From Phytopseudomonas punonensis (GTDB lineage Bacteria > Pseudomonadota > Gammaproteobacteria > Pseudomonadales > Pseudomonadaceae): a DNA stretch of 64,000 bases. The stretch lies in the NCBI RefSeq assembly GCF_900142655.1, contig NZ_FRBQ01000002.1, forward strand, positions 1 to 64,000, written 5' to 3'. This document shows, piece by piece, positions 38,954 to 47,314 of this stretch. Under the pieces are notes generated by a model. That model did no database searches. It was not told where the DNA came from and saw nothing but the letters and a program-made list of their open reading frames with translations. The first letter of the stretch is position 1. Each line of letters opens with the position of its first letter. The translations under genes were made by a program, and so were the position numbers.

Positions 38954-39229
38954 ATGAGATCGAACGAACAGCATGCCGCCAATAACGAGCGCACCCCCCA
39001 GGCAAGGTCGTCGGGCCTTGTTGCGCATGAGTTGCCCCAGTGGCTGGGCGACTGGTACTTCGCCTGGTGCTGGAGGCGCAAGATGCGCCGCCTGCTAAGG
39101 CTCGAAAGCGCGGGCCAGGTGCGCCTGGGGAGTGCTCGGGAGCGAGTCAGCAATGGGGCGCAGATGCCACTCGTTATGATCGCCGCACGGCAGGCTGAAT
39201 GGCGTCGTAAAGGTGATCGGGCTGATTGA
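38954..39229 (+). CDS. Small DUF1127-like protein
   Basis: 91 aa with an excellent ribosome-binding site (GAGGAG, 7 nt spacing). The central segment LGDWYFAWCWRRKMRRLLRLES, aromatic and arginine-rich, resembles DUF1127 proteins, but the usual C-terminal LxDIGL phrase is not evident. DUF1127 members can be RNA-binding regulators of phosphate and carbon metabolism. It is divergent from the LysR gene; the 3' end stops 8 bp from the convergent cmoB. Confidence 0.6.
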   Translation: MRSNEQHAANNERTPQARSSGLVAHELPQWLGDWYFAWCWRRKMRRLLRLESAGQVRLGSARERVSNGAQMPLVMIAARQAEWRRKGDRAD

Positions 39230-39237
39230 CGCTGCTG

Positions 39238-40206
39238 TCAGGGTTTGCGCGCAACCAGTACCGCGCGGCGCGGGGCCGGCAGGCCTTCGAGGGTGCGGCG
39301 GTGATCCAGTGGGTCGAGGAACTCGGGTAGCGACTGGTAACGCATCCACTCGGTGCTGCGCTGTTCTTCGACCGAGGTGACGCTGACGTCCACGCAGCGT
39401 ACGTCGACGAAGCCAGCACGGCGCAGCCACAGTTCCAGCGCCGGCACCGAGGGCAGGAACCAGACGTTGCGCATCTGTGCGTAGCGGTCTTCGGGAACCA
39501 GCACCTGCTGGGCGTCGCCTTCCACAACCAAGGTTTCCAGTACCAGTTCACCGCCCTTGAGCAGGCAGTCCTTGAGCTCCAGCAGGTGGTCGATAGGTGA
39601 GCGGCGGTGGTAGAGCACGCCCATTGAGAACACGGTGTCAAAGCCCAGCAGCTTTGCAGGCAGCTCTTCGATACCGAGGGGCAGGTGCCAGGCGGGCATG
39701 TCCGGCAGGTAGTTCTTCATCGCCAGGAACTGGCAGAGAAACAGCCAGTTCGGGTCGATGCCGACCACACTGCGGGCGCCGTCGCCGAGCATGCGCCACA
39801 TGTAGTAGCCATTGCCGCAGCCGACGTCGAGTACGCGTTTGCCGGTCAGGTTCAGGTGCGGTGAAACGCGCTGCCATTTCCAGTCGGAACGCCATTCGGT
39901 ATCCACGTGCACACCGAACAGATGAAAGGGGCCTTTGCGCCAGGGAATCAGGCCGCGTAGGGCGCTATCCAGGGCCGCTTGGGTTGTTTCGTCACGTGTG
40001 CCGTCGAGTTTGAAGTCCCGCAGCAGGTCGATCTGCTCGGCCTCAAGCGCCGGCAGCGCTTCGACCGCCGCGTACCAACGCTCCAGGTCGCCATGACCGA
40101 TGGCCAGTTTGGCGTCGATCTGCCCGGGTAGGTCAGCGCTCCAGTCCTGCAGCGGCGTGCCGGCGAGCTCGGCCTGCAGGGCGTCCAGATCCATACGGCG
40201 CATCAT
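39238..40206 (-). CDS. cmoB: tRNA U34 carboxymethyltransferase CmoB
   Basis: 322 aa from the ATG at 40206, which overlaps the cmoA stop as ATGA; an internal ATG at 40194 gives a start closer to the family norm. [23 protein letters not shown] and the SAM-binding [11 protein letters not shown] are diagnostic. It transfers a carboxymethyl group from carboxy-SAM to 5-hydroxyuridine at the tRNA wobble position. Confidence 0.95.
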   Translation of the reverse strand: MMRRMDLDALQAELAGTPLQDWSADLPGQIDAKLAIGHGDLERWYAAVEALPALEAEQIDLLRDFKLDGTRDETTQAALDSALRGLIPWRKGPFHLFGVHVDTEWRSDWKWQRVSPHLNLTGKRVLDVGCGNGYYMWRMLGDGARSVVGIDPNWLFLCQFLAMKNYLPDMPAWHLPLGIEELPAKLLGFDTVFSMGVLYHRRSPIDHLLELKDCLLKGGELVLETLVVEGDAQQVLVPEDRYAQMRNVWFLPSVPALELWLRRAGFVDVRCVDVSVTSVEEQRSTEWMRYQSLPEFLDPLDHRRTLEGLPAPRRAVLVARKP

Positions 40207-40946
40207 GGCAGTGCTACCAGGGAAGCGAAGTTGAGGCACTGGAACCACGGCACCACCTTGCTGAAGCCGGCAGCGTGTAGGCGTTCGCGGTGCTGCTCGA
40301 GGCTGTCGGGCAGCATGACGTTTTCGATGGCGCTGCGTTTCTGGGCGATTTCCAGTTCGCTGTAGCCATTGGCACGTTTGAAGGCGACGTGCAGATTGGT
40401 GAGCAGAGCATGCTGCCCGTCGTCTTCGAAGCGCAGCTTTTCTGACAGGATCAGTGCGCCGCCCGGCAGCAATGCCTGTCGAATACGCGCCAGCAGGGGC
40501 TGGCGCTGCGCCGGCTCAATGAATTGCAGGGTGAAGTTCAGCGCTACCAATGAGGTCGGCTGGAACTGCATGGCGAGAATATCGGCCTCGATGACCTCGA
40601 CCGGCAGCAGCTCCTGGAACATCGAGTTCTGGGCGTGCAGGTATTCGCGGCAGCGTTCGACCATGGCGCTGGAGTTGTCCACGGCGACCACCCGGCAGTC
40701 TTCCAGTTGAACATGGCGGCGCAGCGCCTGGGTCACGGCGCCCAGCGAGCTGCCCAGGTCGTAGAGCACGCTGTGCGGCTGAGCGAACTGGCCGGCCAGC
40801 ATGCCGATGTTCTCGACGATGGTCGGGTAACCGGGCACCGAGCGCTTGATCATGTCCGGGAACACGCGCGCCACGTCTTCGTTGAACACGAAGTCCGGCA
40901 CCTGATCCAGTGGCTGGGCAAAAAGTTGGTCGGGCTGTCTGTTCAC
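40203..40946 (-). CDS. cmoA: Carboxy-S-adenosyl-L-methionine synthase CmoA
   Basis: 247 aa from the GTG at 40946 ([23 protein letters not shown]), the usual CmoA start region; the open frame runs 14 codons further upstream. The SAM pocket is seen in [12 protein letters not shown]. It makes carboxy-SAM from SAM and prephenate for CmoB, and is translationally coupled to cmoB. Confidence 0.95.
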   Translation of the reverse strand: MNRQPDQLFAQPLDQVPDFVFNEDVARVFPDMIKRSVPGYPTIVENIGMLAGQFAQPHSVLYDLGSSLGAVTQALRRHVQLEDCRVVAVDNSSAMVERCREYLHAQNSMFQELLPVEVIEADILAMQFQPTSLVALNFTLQFIEPAQRQPLLARIRQALLPGGALILSEKLRFEDDGQHALLTNLHVAFKRANGYSELEIAQKRSAIENVMLPDSLEQHRERLHAAGFSKVVPWFQCLNFASLVALP

Positions 40947-41107
40947 GGTCGGTCTGCGCGGAGCTGGAAAGGCGCGCATTTTAGCCAAGTCCGGCGATTA
41001 GCCAAACCTTGTCGGAGGTATTAGTGCAACGCGAGTGCTGAGGCCCGCTGGAAGGCGGGCTTCGAAGGCTTGATTGGAGCAGCTGCGGTAATTGGCGGCG
41101 ACAGCGC

Positions 41108-41500
41108 TCAGCGCACGCGAATCTGGCAATCGAAGGTCTCGGCAGGTTCTGCGCTGGCATCCCAGGGCTGTGCGTAGGTCAGCAACAGTCGTGCTTCACC
41201 ACGTTCTGTCGCCTGGAAGCGCCAGGTTGAATGACCATCGCCGCCGACCAAGTCGGAGTTTTCAGCGCTGCTATACACTTCCGGGCCGAGGCTCTTGAGC
41301 ACCTTCGCGGCCTCTTCACGGACTGCCCAGCGGTAGCCGGTCGTCGGGTTGCTCGGCAGGCTGAGGATCAACTGTTGGCCTGCCTGCAGACTGATCGGGC
41401 ATTGCGCCTGTTTCTGCACTTGCACGCTCTTGGACGGGCTGGCGCAGGCGCCCAGCAGGACGAAACTGGCGATGAGAGGCAGACGGTAGACGTTGATCAT
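41108..41500 (-). CDS. Chagasin-like (I42) cysteine-protease-inhibitor lipoprotein
   Basis: 130 aa from the ATG at 41500. The lipoprotein signal peptide has its lipobox at LLGAC (Cys19). The chagasin fold is indicated by loop 1 NPTTGYRW (51-58), a loop 2 candidate VGGDGHSTW, and loop 3 as AQPW where the family normally has RPW. Members inhibit papain-like proteases; the bacterial targets are unknown. It is monocistronic, minus strand, between cmoA and a cupin gene. Confidence 0.85.
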   Translation of the reverse strand: MINVYRLPLIASFVLLGACASPSKSVQVQKQAQCPISLQAGQQLILSLPSNPTTGYRWAVREEAAKVLKSLGPEVYSSAENSDLVGGDGHSTWRFQATERGEARLLLTYAQPWDASAEPAETFDCQIRVR

Positions 41501-41588
41501 GGTGTGCTCCAGGCGCAGAAATCGACTGCCAGCATAACGGCAGATGGTGGTCGTGTAACTCGCGCCGCGCCGACTCATGCTGTGGATA

Positions 41589-41918
41589 TCAATCGACGAT
41601 GAACAGCTTTGCGCCGGTATTCGTCGAGCTGCGGTGCGCTTCGGCCTGATCGGCGACCTGGTAACTCATGCCCGCGGTCATCACGAAGCGGCGGCCATCT
41701 TCCAGTTCGGTATGCAGTTCGCCCTCGAGACACAGCAGGATATGGCCCTTGCTGCACCAGTGGTCGGCTAGGTAGCCGGGTGAATAGTCAACCATGCGCA
41801 CCCGCAATGCGCCGAACTGGCGGGTTCTCCAATGGGCCACGCCGGTTTCGCCCGGATGCTCGGTGGCGTCCACCTGGCTCCAGTCGGTAATGCCAAAAGG
41901 GATGTCGGCGATGTTCAT
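41589..41918 (-). CDS. DHCW-motif cupin-fold protein
   Basis: 109 aa, a single small cupin. YLADHWCSKGHILLCLEGELHTEL carries the conserved Asp-His-Trp-Cys cluster and the cupin beta strands. The opening NIADIPFGITDWSQVDATEHPGETG is typical of the DHCW-cupin family. Function unknown; a metal-dependent or ligand-binding role is likely from the fold. It lies just downstream of the LuxR-family gene on the same strand (58-bp gap). Confidence 0.82.
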   Translation of the reverse strand: MNIADIPFGITDWSQVDATEHPGETGVAHWRTRQFGALRVRMVDYSPGYLADHWCSKGHILLCLEGELHTELEDGRRFVMTAGMSYQVADQAEAHRSSTNTGAKLFIVD

Positions 41919-41976
41919 GAGCGTTTCCTGATGGGTGGTAAGTCATGGCGCGGCGGTGACGCCGACCGAGAGGCTG

Positions 41977-42762
41977 TCAGTCCTGCTGGGCCTGTAGGAA
42001 CAGGGCAAACAGTTCTGATTGCGACTTGATCCCCAGCTTGCCGTAGATGTGTTTGCGATGCACCTTGATCGTCTCCGTCGAGATGGACAGTTTACGGGCG
42101 ATTTCCTTGCCCGAGCAGCCGCTGAGCATCAGGCGGGCAACATCCAGCTCTCGCGCCGTGAGGCTGTTTTCCAGGCGATGCCCGGCGCTACCAGGTGCTT
42201 GCGGTCGTCTGGGGCCAGGCGTCGAGCTGCCGAGTAGCTGTTGGTCGAAGGTCAGGCGCTGACGCATCAGCCCGCTTACCCAGGGCTGCACCAGGCCAAG
42301 CAGGGCGAGGTTCTCGGGAGTGAAACGATGCTGCGCGCCGAGCGACAGGCACAGCGTGCGGCCAGCCTCCAGGGGGACATTGAACTGCACCTCGTCAACC
42401 ACGACGTTGAGGCGGAAATAGCGCTGGTAGTAATCGGTTTGCTCGAAGCGTTCCGGCGCCACATCGGCCAGGTGCAGCAGGCCGCCGACGGTTCGTTCGC
42501 GACTGTCGATGTAGAACGGGTCGAGCTGGTAGAGGCCTTTGAGGTAGTCCAGAAACAGTGTGTCAGGACCACCGTCCAGCCCTGGGCACTCGGCGAGAAC
42601 CTGTGGCCGCGCGTCGCTGAAGATCAGCACTACCCAGCTGTCGAAGGCTACGTACTGCTCCAGCACGCGCACCAGCGCCGTCCAGAAACCCGGGCGATCC
42701 AGCCCCTCGATGAGTTTGCCAACCGACTGGTGCCAGGCGATGTGCTGCAACGAAAGTCCCAC
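41977..42762 (-). CDS. LuxR-family transcriptional regulator
   Basis: 261 aa. The C-terminal LuxR HTH (about 195-258) reads LTARELDVARLMLSGCSGKEIARKLSISTETIKVHRKHIYGKLGI. The N-terminal half has no recognised autoinducer or receiver domain. It is divergent from a nitrilase-family hydrolase and permease pair (164-bp gap), which it probably regulates. Confidence 0.88.
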   Translation of the reverse strand: MGLSLQHIAWHQSVGKLIEGLDRPGFWTALVRVLEQYVAFDSWVVLIFSDARPQVLAECPGLDGGPDTLFLDYLKGLYQLDPFYIDSRERTVGGLLHLADVAPERFEQTDYYQRYFRLNVVVDEVQFNVPLEAGRTLCLSLGAQHRFTPENLALLGLVQPWVSGLMRQRLTFDQQLLGSSTPGPRRPQAPGSAGHRLENSLTARELDVARLMLSGCSGKEIARKLSISTETIKVHRKHIYGKLGIKSQSELFALFLQAQQD

Positions 42763-42926
42763 TTCCTACCCCCAATGGGTTAACCCGCCTGCGTGATTAC
42801 CGGCGTCGATCCTTGCCGCCATACTCGGGGTACGGCATTGGCAGTTCACCGACCTGCCAGGCAAGGAAATACCCGGCCGATTCTGACGCTTTTTATCCGC
42901 CTGGGACAAAACAACAGGAAATCTTG

Positions 42927-43745
42927 ATGAAGATCGAACTCGTACAAATGCGCGGCCGTGATGGCGACACCGCATACAACCTGAGCTGCGCTTTGCAGGC
43001 GATTGACGATCGCGCCGAAGGTACCGATCTGCTGGTATTCGCGGAGACTCATCTGATGGGGTTTCCGACTGCGCTCAATATCGCCGAGCTGGCCGAGCCG
43101 GTCGACGGCCCGACGATTCAGGCCGTGCAGCAGGCGGTTCGCGAGCGCAACGTCTCGGTGGCCATCGGCATGGCGGAAAATGACTGCGGCGTGTTTTACA
43201 ACACCACGCTGCTGATCACCCCGGCCGGTATCGCCATGCGCTACCGCAAGACCCATCTGTGGTCATCCGACCGCGGCATCTTCACGCCGGGCGACCGCTA
43301 CGTGACGGTGCCCTGGCAGGGTATCCGGGTCGGCATCCTGATCTGTTTCGACATCGAGTTTCCGGAAAGCGCCCGGGCGCTGGCGCAGCTCGGCGCCGAT
43401 TTGATCATCGTCACCAACGGCAATATGGATCCCTACGGCCCCACCCACCGTACGGCGATAATGGCGCGGGCCATGGAAAACCAGGCATTCGCGGTGATGG
43501 TCAATCGTGTGGGCAGTGGCGATGGCGATCTGGTGTTCGCGGGCGGCAGCAGTGCGGTCGATCCATTCGGCCGGATGCTGTGCGAAGCCGGGCGTGAAGA
43601 GTGTCGGCAGATCGTCGAGCTCGACCTGGATCAACTTCAGGCGGCCTGCAGCGATTACCGCTACCTCGACGAGCGACGCCTGACGCTGCCCGGTGAGCGC
43701 ATCGACTACCCGGACGGGCGTCGCGAACTACTGATTCCACGTTAA
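42927..43745 (+). CDS. Carbon-nitrogen hydrolase (nitrilase superfamily)
   Basis: 272 aa from the ATG at 42927. The catalytic triad is visible as Glu40 (LLVFAETHLMG), Lys108 (MRYRKTHLW) and Cys140 (GILICFDIEFPE). The family hydrolyses amides, carbamoyl groups or nitriles. The neighbouring PuuP-like permease and LuxR regulator suggest catabolism of an imported amide or amine. The substrate cannot be read from sequence. Confidence 0.9.
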   Translation: MKIELVQMRGRDGDTAYNLSCALQAIDDRAEGTDLLVFAETHLMGFPTALNIAELAEPVDGPTIQAVQQAVRERNVSVAIGMAENDCGVFYNTTLLITPAGIAMRYRKTHLWSSDRGIFTPGDRYVTVPWQGIRVGILICFDIEFPESARALAQLGADLIIVTNGNMDPYGPTHRTAIMARAMENQAFAVMVNRVGSGDGDLVFAGGSSAVDPFGRMLCEAGREECRQIVELDLDQLQAACSDYRYLDERRLTLPGERIDYPDGRRELLIPR

Positions 43746-43852
43746 GACGGAGGCCAACCTCCGCATTGCCGCCGGACGCCGCGCCCGGTGAGCGTTGCTG
43801 TGTTCGCCGACTTCGGCTCTGCCATAAAAATCATAATCTCGGAGTAGCAGTA

Positions 43853-45175
43853 ATGGCCAATCTCAAACGTACCCTGTCACTGGGTTCGGTGGTGCTGTTC
43901 GGCATCGCCTATATGACCCCGATCATCGTGCTCGGTACCTTCGGTATTCTTGCCGACGTGACCAACGGGCAGGTGCCTGCCGCCTATGTGGCCGCCACAC
44001 TGGCCATGTTATTCACTGCGCTGAGCTACGCGAAAATGGCTACGGCCTTTCCCGTGGCCGGCTCCGCCTACACTTACGTGCGCAAGTCGATCAACGCCAA
44101 GCTGGGCTTTCTCGCCGGCTGGGCGTTGCTGCTCGATTATCTGTTCCTGCCCATGGCCATCTGGCTGATCGGCGCAGCCTACCTGGGCTCGGCGTTTCCG
44201 GAGGTGCCGCAGGCCGTCTGGGTGCTGGGTTTCATCGTGGTGACGTCACTGATCAACATGGTGGGCCTGCAATTGGCCAAGACAGTCAACGGTTTGCTGA
44301 TGGTGGTGCAGCTTTTGGTGCTGGTGGCATTCGTGGCCTTGTGCGTGCATTACGTGGCGGGGGACGGCAGCAAACCGCTGTGGAGCCTGCAACCGTTCTT
44401 CGACGGCAGCTTCAGCCTGCCGCTGGTGATGGGCGGCGCTGCGATTGCCTGCTATTCGTTTCTCGGCTTCGATGCGGTCAGCACGCTGACCGAGGAAACC
44501 CGCGATCCGCAGAAAACCATTCCCAGAGCGATCCTGTTGATTACCCTGTTCGGCGGGCTGATCTTCATCGTCACCGCCTACTTCGTGCAGCTCGCTCATC
44601 CTGGCGCCGTGTTCACCAGCACCGACTCGGCAGCCTACGAAATCGCCCGTAACATCGGTGGCGATCTGTTCGTGTCGATATTCCTGATCGGTCTGATCGT
44701 CGGGCAGTTCACCTCAGGCTTGTCAGCCCAGGCCAGCGCCTCGCGTCTGCTGTTCGCCATGGGCCGAGACGGCGTGCTGCCCAAGCGTTTGTTCGGCACC
44801 TTGAGCAAGCGTTTCGGTACGCCGCTGGGGAGCATCCTGTTGTGTGCGGTGGTGGCTCTGCTGGCGCTGAAGCTGGACGTGACCACCTCGACCTCGTTCA
44901 TCAACTTCGGCGCTTTCCTGGCGTTCTCGCTGGTCAACCTGTCGGTCATTTTCCACTACTGGATCGGCGGTGCCCGGCGTGGTGCCCGTGAGTTGCTGCA
45001 GTACCTGCTGTTCCCACTGCTCGGCATGTTCGCCACGCTGTGGCTGATGGTGAGCCTGGATCACCTGGCGATCACCCTTGGCCTTTGCTGGCTGGCGCTG
45101 GGCGTCGTCTACCTGGCCTGGTTGACTTCGGGTTTTCGTCGCCAGCCGCCGGAGCTGCAGTTCGACGCAGCCTGA
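43853..45175 (+). CDS. APC-family amino acid/amine permease, PuuP-like
   Basis: 440 aa with about 12 membrane helices. The N-terminus LKRTLSLGSVVLFGIAYMTPIIVLGTFG and the segment CYSFLGFDAVSTLTEETRDPQKTIPRA are typical of the APC superfamily and close to putrescine-type PuuP permeases. GGAG precedes the ATG at 43853. It is downstream of the nitrilase gene in a likely two-gene operon; the substrate is presumably that of the hydrolase. Confidence 0.9.
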   Translation: MANLKRTLSLGSVVLFGIAYMTPIIVLGTFGILADVTNGQVPAAYVAATLAMLFTALSYAKMATAFPVAGSAYTYVRKSINAKLGFLAGWALLLDYLFLPMAIWLIGAAYLGSAFPEVPQAVWVLGFIVVTSLINMVGLQLAKTVNGLLMVVQLLVLVAFVALCVHYVAGDGSKPLWSLQPFFDGSFSLPLVMGGAAIACYSFLGFDAVSTLTEETRDPQKTIPRAILLITLFGGLIFIVTAYFVQLAHPGAVFTSTDSAAYEIARNIGGDLFVSIFLIGLIVGQFTSGLSAQASASRLLFAMGRDGVLPKRLFGTLSKRFGTPLGSILLCAVVALLALKLDVTTSTSFINFGAFLAFSLVNLSVIFHYWIGGARRGARELLQYLLFPLLGMFATLWLMVSLDHLAITLGLCWLALGVVYLAWLTSGFRRQPPELQFDAA

Positions 45176-45179
45176 GGCA

Positions 45180-46100
45180 TCACTGCCGGGCGACGCTGAC
45201 GCCTTCGAGGTTGGCGAACGAGGTGTCCTTGGCGGTGAGCAGGAAGTCGCGCATGAACGGCGCATCGAGCATGTCGGTGCGCACGCCGGCGTAGAGCGTG
45301 GCGAACAGGCCCTTGTCACCCAGCCGCTTGGCGGTCACGTAGCCGCGTGAGCTGTACTCGTGCAGCGCCCAGTTGGGCAGGCCGCAGACGCCGCGGCCGC
45401 TGGCCACCAGTTGCATCATCATCACCGTCAGCTCCGAGGTGCGCACCTGAGCCGGCTCAATGTCCGCAGGTTCGAGAAAGCGGGTGAAGATATCTAGGCG
45501 ATCGCGTTCCACCGGATAGGTGATCAGGGTTTCCTTGATCAGGTCTTCGGGGCGGATGAAAGGCCGGTTGGCCAGCGCGTGCTGGTTAGCCACTGCCAGC
45601 ATGGCTTCATAGGTGAACAGTGGCACGTAGGTGATGCCGGACAATTCCACGGGATCGGACGTCACCACCAGATCGAGGTCTCCGCGGGCCAGGGCCGGCA
45701 GCGGCGCGAAGGAGAAGCCGGAAGCCAGATCAAGCTCCACTTCCGGCCAGGCATCGCGAAACTGGTCGATGGTCGGCATCAGCCACTGGAAGCAGCTGTG
45801 GCATTCAATGGCCATGTGCAGGCGACCGGCTGTGCCGCCGGCCAGGCGTGACAGATCCCGTTCTGCACTGCGCAGTAAAGGCAGCACGCTGTCGCACAGT
45901 TGCAGCAGGCGCAGGCCGGCACTGGTGAAGCGCACCGGCTTGGTCTTGCGCACGAACAGCTGCATGCCCAGGCGTTCTTCCAGTTCCTTGAACTGGTGCG
46001 ACAGTGCCGATTGTGTCAGGTGCAGGCGATCTGCAGCCTCGACCAGGCTATCGGTCTCACGCAGCGCGTGAAGCGTTTTCAAATGACGGATTTCTAGCAT
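45180..46100 (-). CDS. metR: LysR-family regulator of methionine synthesis MetR
   Basis: 306 aa. The N-terminus MLEIRHLKTLHALRETDSLVEAADRLHLTQSALSHQFKELE matches MetR closely, and the effector domain contains FQWLMPTIDQFRDAWPEVELDL. By family it activates metE/metH-type genes with homocysteine as co-regulator. It is convergent with the permease gene (4-bp gap) and divergent from the alpha/beta hydrolase gene, which it may also control. Confidence 0.9.
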   Translation of the reverse strand: MLEIRHLKTLHALRETDSLVEAADRLHLTQSALSHQFKELEERLGMQLFVRKTKPVRFTSAGLRLLQLCDSVLPLLRSAERDLSRLAGGTAGRLHMAIECHSCFQWLMPTIDQFRDAWPEVELDLASGFSFAPLPALARGDLDLVVTSDPVELSGITYVPLFTYEAMLAVANQHALANRPFIRPEDLIKETLITYPVERDRLDIFTRFLEPADIEPAQVRTSELTVMMMQLVASGRGVCGLPNWALHEYSSRGYVTAKRLGDKGLFATLYAGVRTDMLDAPFMRDFLLTAKDTSFANLEGVSVARQ

Positions 46101-46321
46101 CTAAGCGCCTGCGTAATATTCAACTAATATTGAAAAAAGATGAGCGGATTTCATGAAGGGAGTTTCACCCAGGGTTGGTTCGCTGTCGAGCTCGTTTGAG
46201 CGGGCGCCTATTAATCGGTCGCTTGGCAGGTTTCATCAAACTGTCACCGTTCTGTGGCAGCGCGCGTTTGGCCATCACTGCGACACTTGTCTGCTATCCG
46301 GCTTATCGCTTTGTGGAATCA

Positions 46322-47314
46322 ATGATGCGCGTAGTTATTTTTCTGGCTGCCTTGCTGTGCAGCCTGTCGTCCCTGGCGACTGAAGCCTGCAAGGTCGGCA
46401 CGGACGTCGAGCGCGTGTCGCTGGCGGATGTGAGCCTGGCTTATCAGAGCATTGGGCATGACAGCGATCCGGCGTTGCTGTTGGTCATGGGCCTCGGTGG
46501 GCAGCTGATCCATTGGCCGGACGATGTGGTCGAGCAGTTGTGCGAACAGGGCTTTCGGGTCATTCGCTTCGATAACCGCGACGTGGGCCTGAGTCGCTGG
46601 AACCGCGAGGCGCCCACAGCCAACCTCACCTATGAAGTGCTGCGTTATCGCCTCGGGCTGGCGGTCGGCGCTCCTTACGGGCTGCGCGATATGGCGGGCG
46701 ATGCGCTGGGGCTGATGGATGCGCTGGGCATTCGCGAGTTTCACCTGCTTGGTGCCAGCATGGGCGGCATGATCGCCCAGCACATAGCCGATATGGCGCC
46801 GCAGCGAGTGCGCAGCCTGACTTTGGTGATGACCAGTTCTGGCGCTCAGGGCTTGCCAGCACCGAGCCCTGCGTTGTTGCACCTGCTGGCGCGCCGGGAT
46901 GCGCTGAACCGTGAGGTGGCACTGGAGCAGCAGGCGGATCTGCTGGCGGCGCTGGGCAGCCCTAGCGTGGTGGATGATCGTGCGGTGCTGCTGCATCAGG
47001 CTGAAGTCGCCTATGACCGTGCCTTCAATCCGGCAGGTGTAGAACGCCAATTGCTGGCGATTCTTGCCGAAGGTAGCCGGGTCGATCTGCTCAATCGGCT
47101 GCGGGTGCCGACACTGGTCGTGCACGGCACCGCCGATCCGCTGTTGCCGGTGATGCACGGCGTGCATGTCGCCGCGCATATCCAAGGCAGTGAGCTGCGC
47201 CTGATTCCAGGGCTCGCTCACCGTTTTCAGGAGCGTTTCAAGGCGCCGTTGCTGGCCGCGGTACTGCCACACCTGCAGGCTCATCGACAGGACGAGCATT
47301 TGGTACAGCTGTAA
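46322..47314 (+). CDS. Exported alpha/beta hydrolase
   Basis: 330 aa from the ATG at 46322 (a second ATG follows at 46325). A signal peptide (FLAALLCSLSSLATEA) is predicted. The nucleophile elbow GASMGGMIAQ, the Asp in HGTADPLLPVMHG and the His in PGLAHRFQ form the hydrolase triad; GFRVIRFDNRDVGLS is typical of esterase-like members. Substrate unknown. The 3' end overlaps the convergent glpD by 77 bp. Confidence 0.88.
   Translation: MMRVVIFLAALLCSLSSLATEACKVGTDVERVSLADVSLAYQSIGHDSDPALLLVMGLGGQLIHWPDDVVEQLCEQGFRVIRFDNRDVGLSRWNREAPTANLTYEVLRYRLGLAVGAPYGLRDMAGDALGLMDALGIREFHLLGASMGGMIAQHIADMAPQRVRSLTLVMTSSGAQGLPAPSPALLHLLARRDALNREVALEQQADLLAALGSPSVVDDRAVLLHQAEVAYDRAFNPAGVERQLLAILAEGSRVDLLNRLRVPTLVVHGTADPLLPVMHGVHVAAHIQGSELRLIPGLAHRFQERFKAPLLAAVLPHLQAHRQDEHLVQL

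Noticed and set aside
41043-41062. GCCCGC-TGGAAG-GCGGGC hairpin between cmoA and the chagasin-like gene
   Set aside because: It lacks a T-run in either direction, so it is not called a terminator.
46101-46200. Possible MetR box (TGAA-N5-TTCA) upstream of metR
   Set aside because: The nearest match, TGAAGGGAGTTTCA, has a six-base spacer and is not convincing without alignment to known sites.
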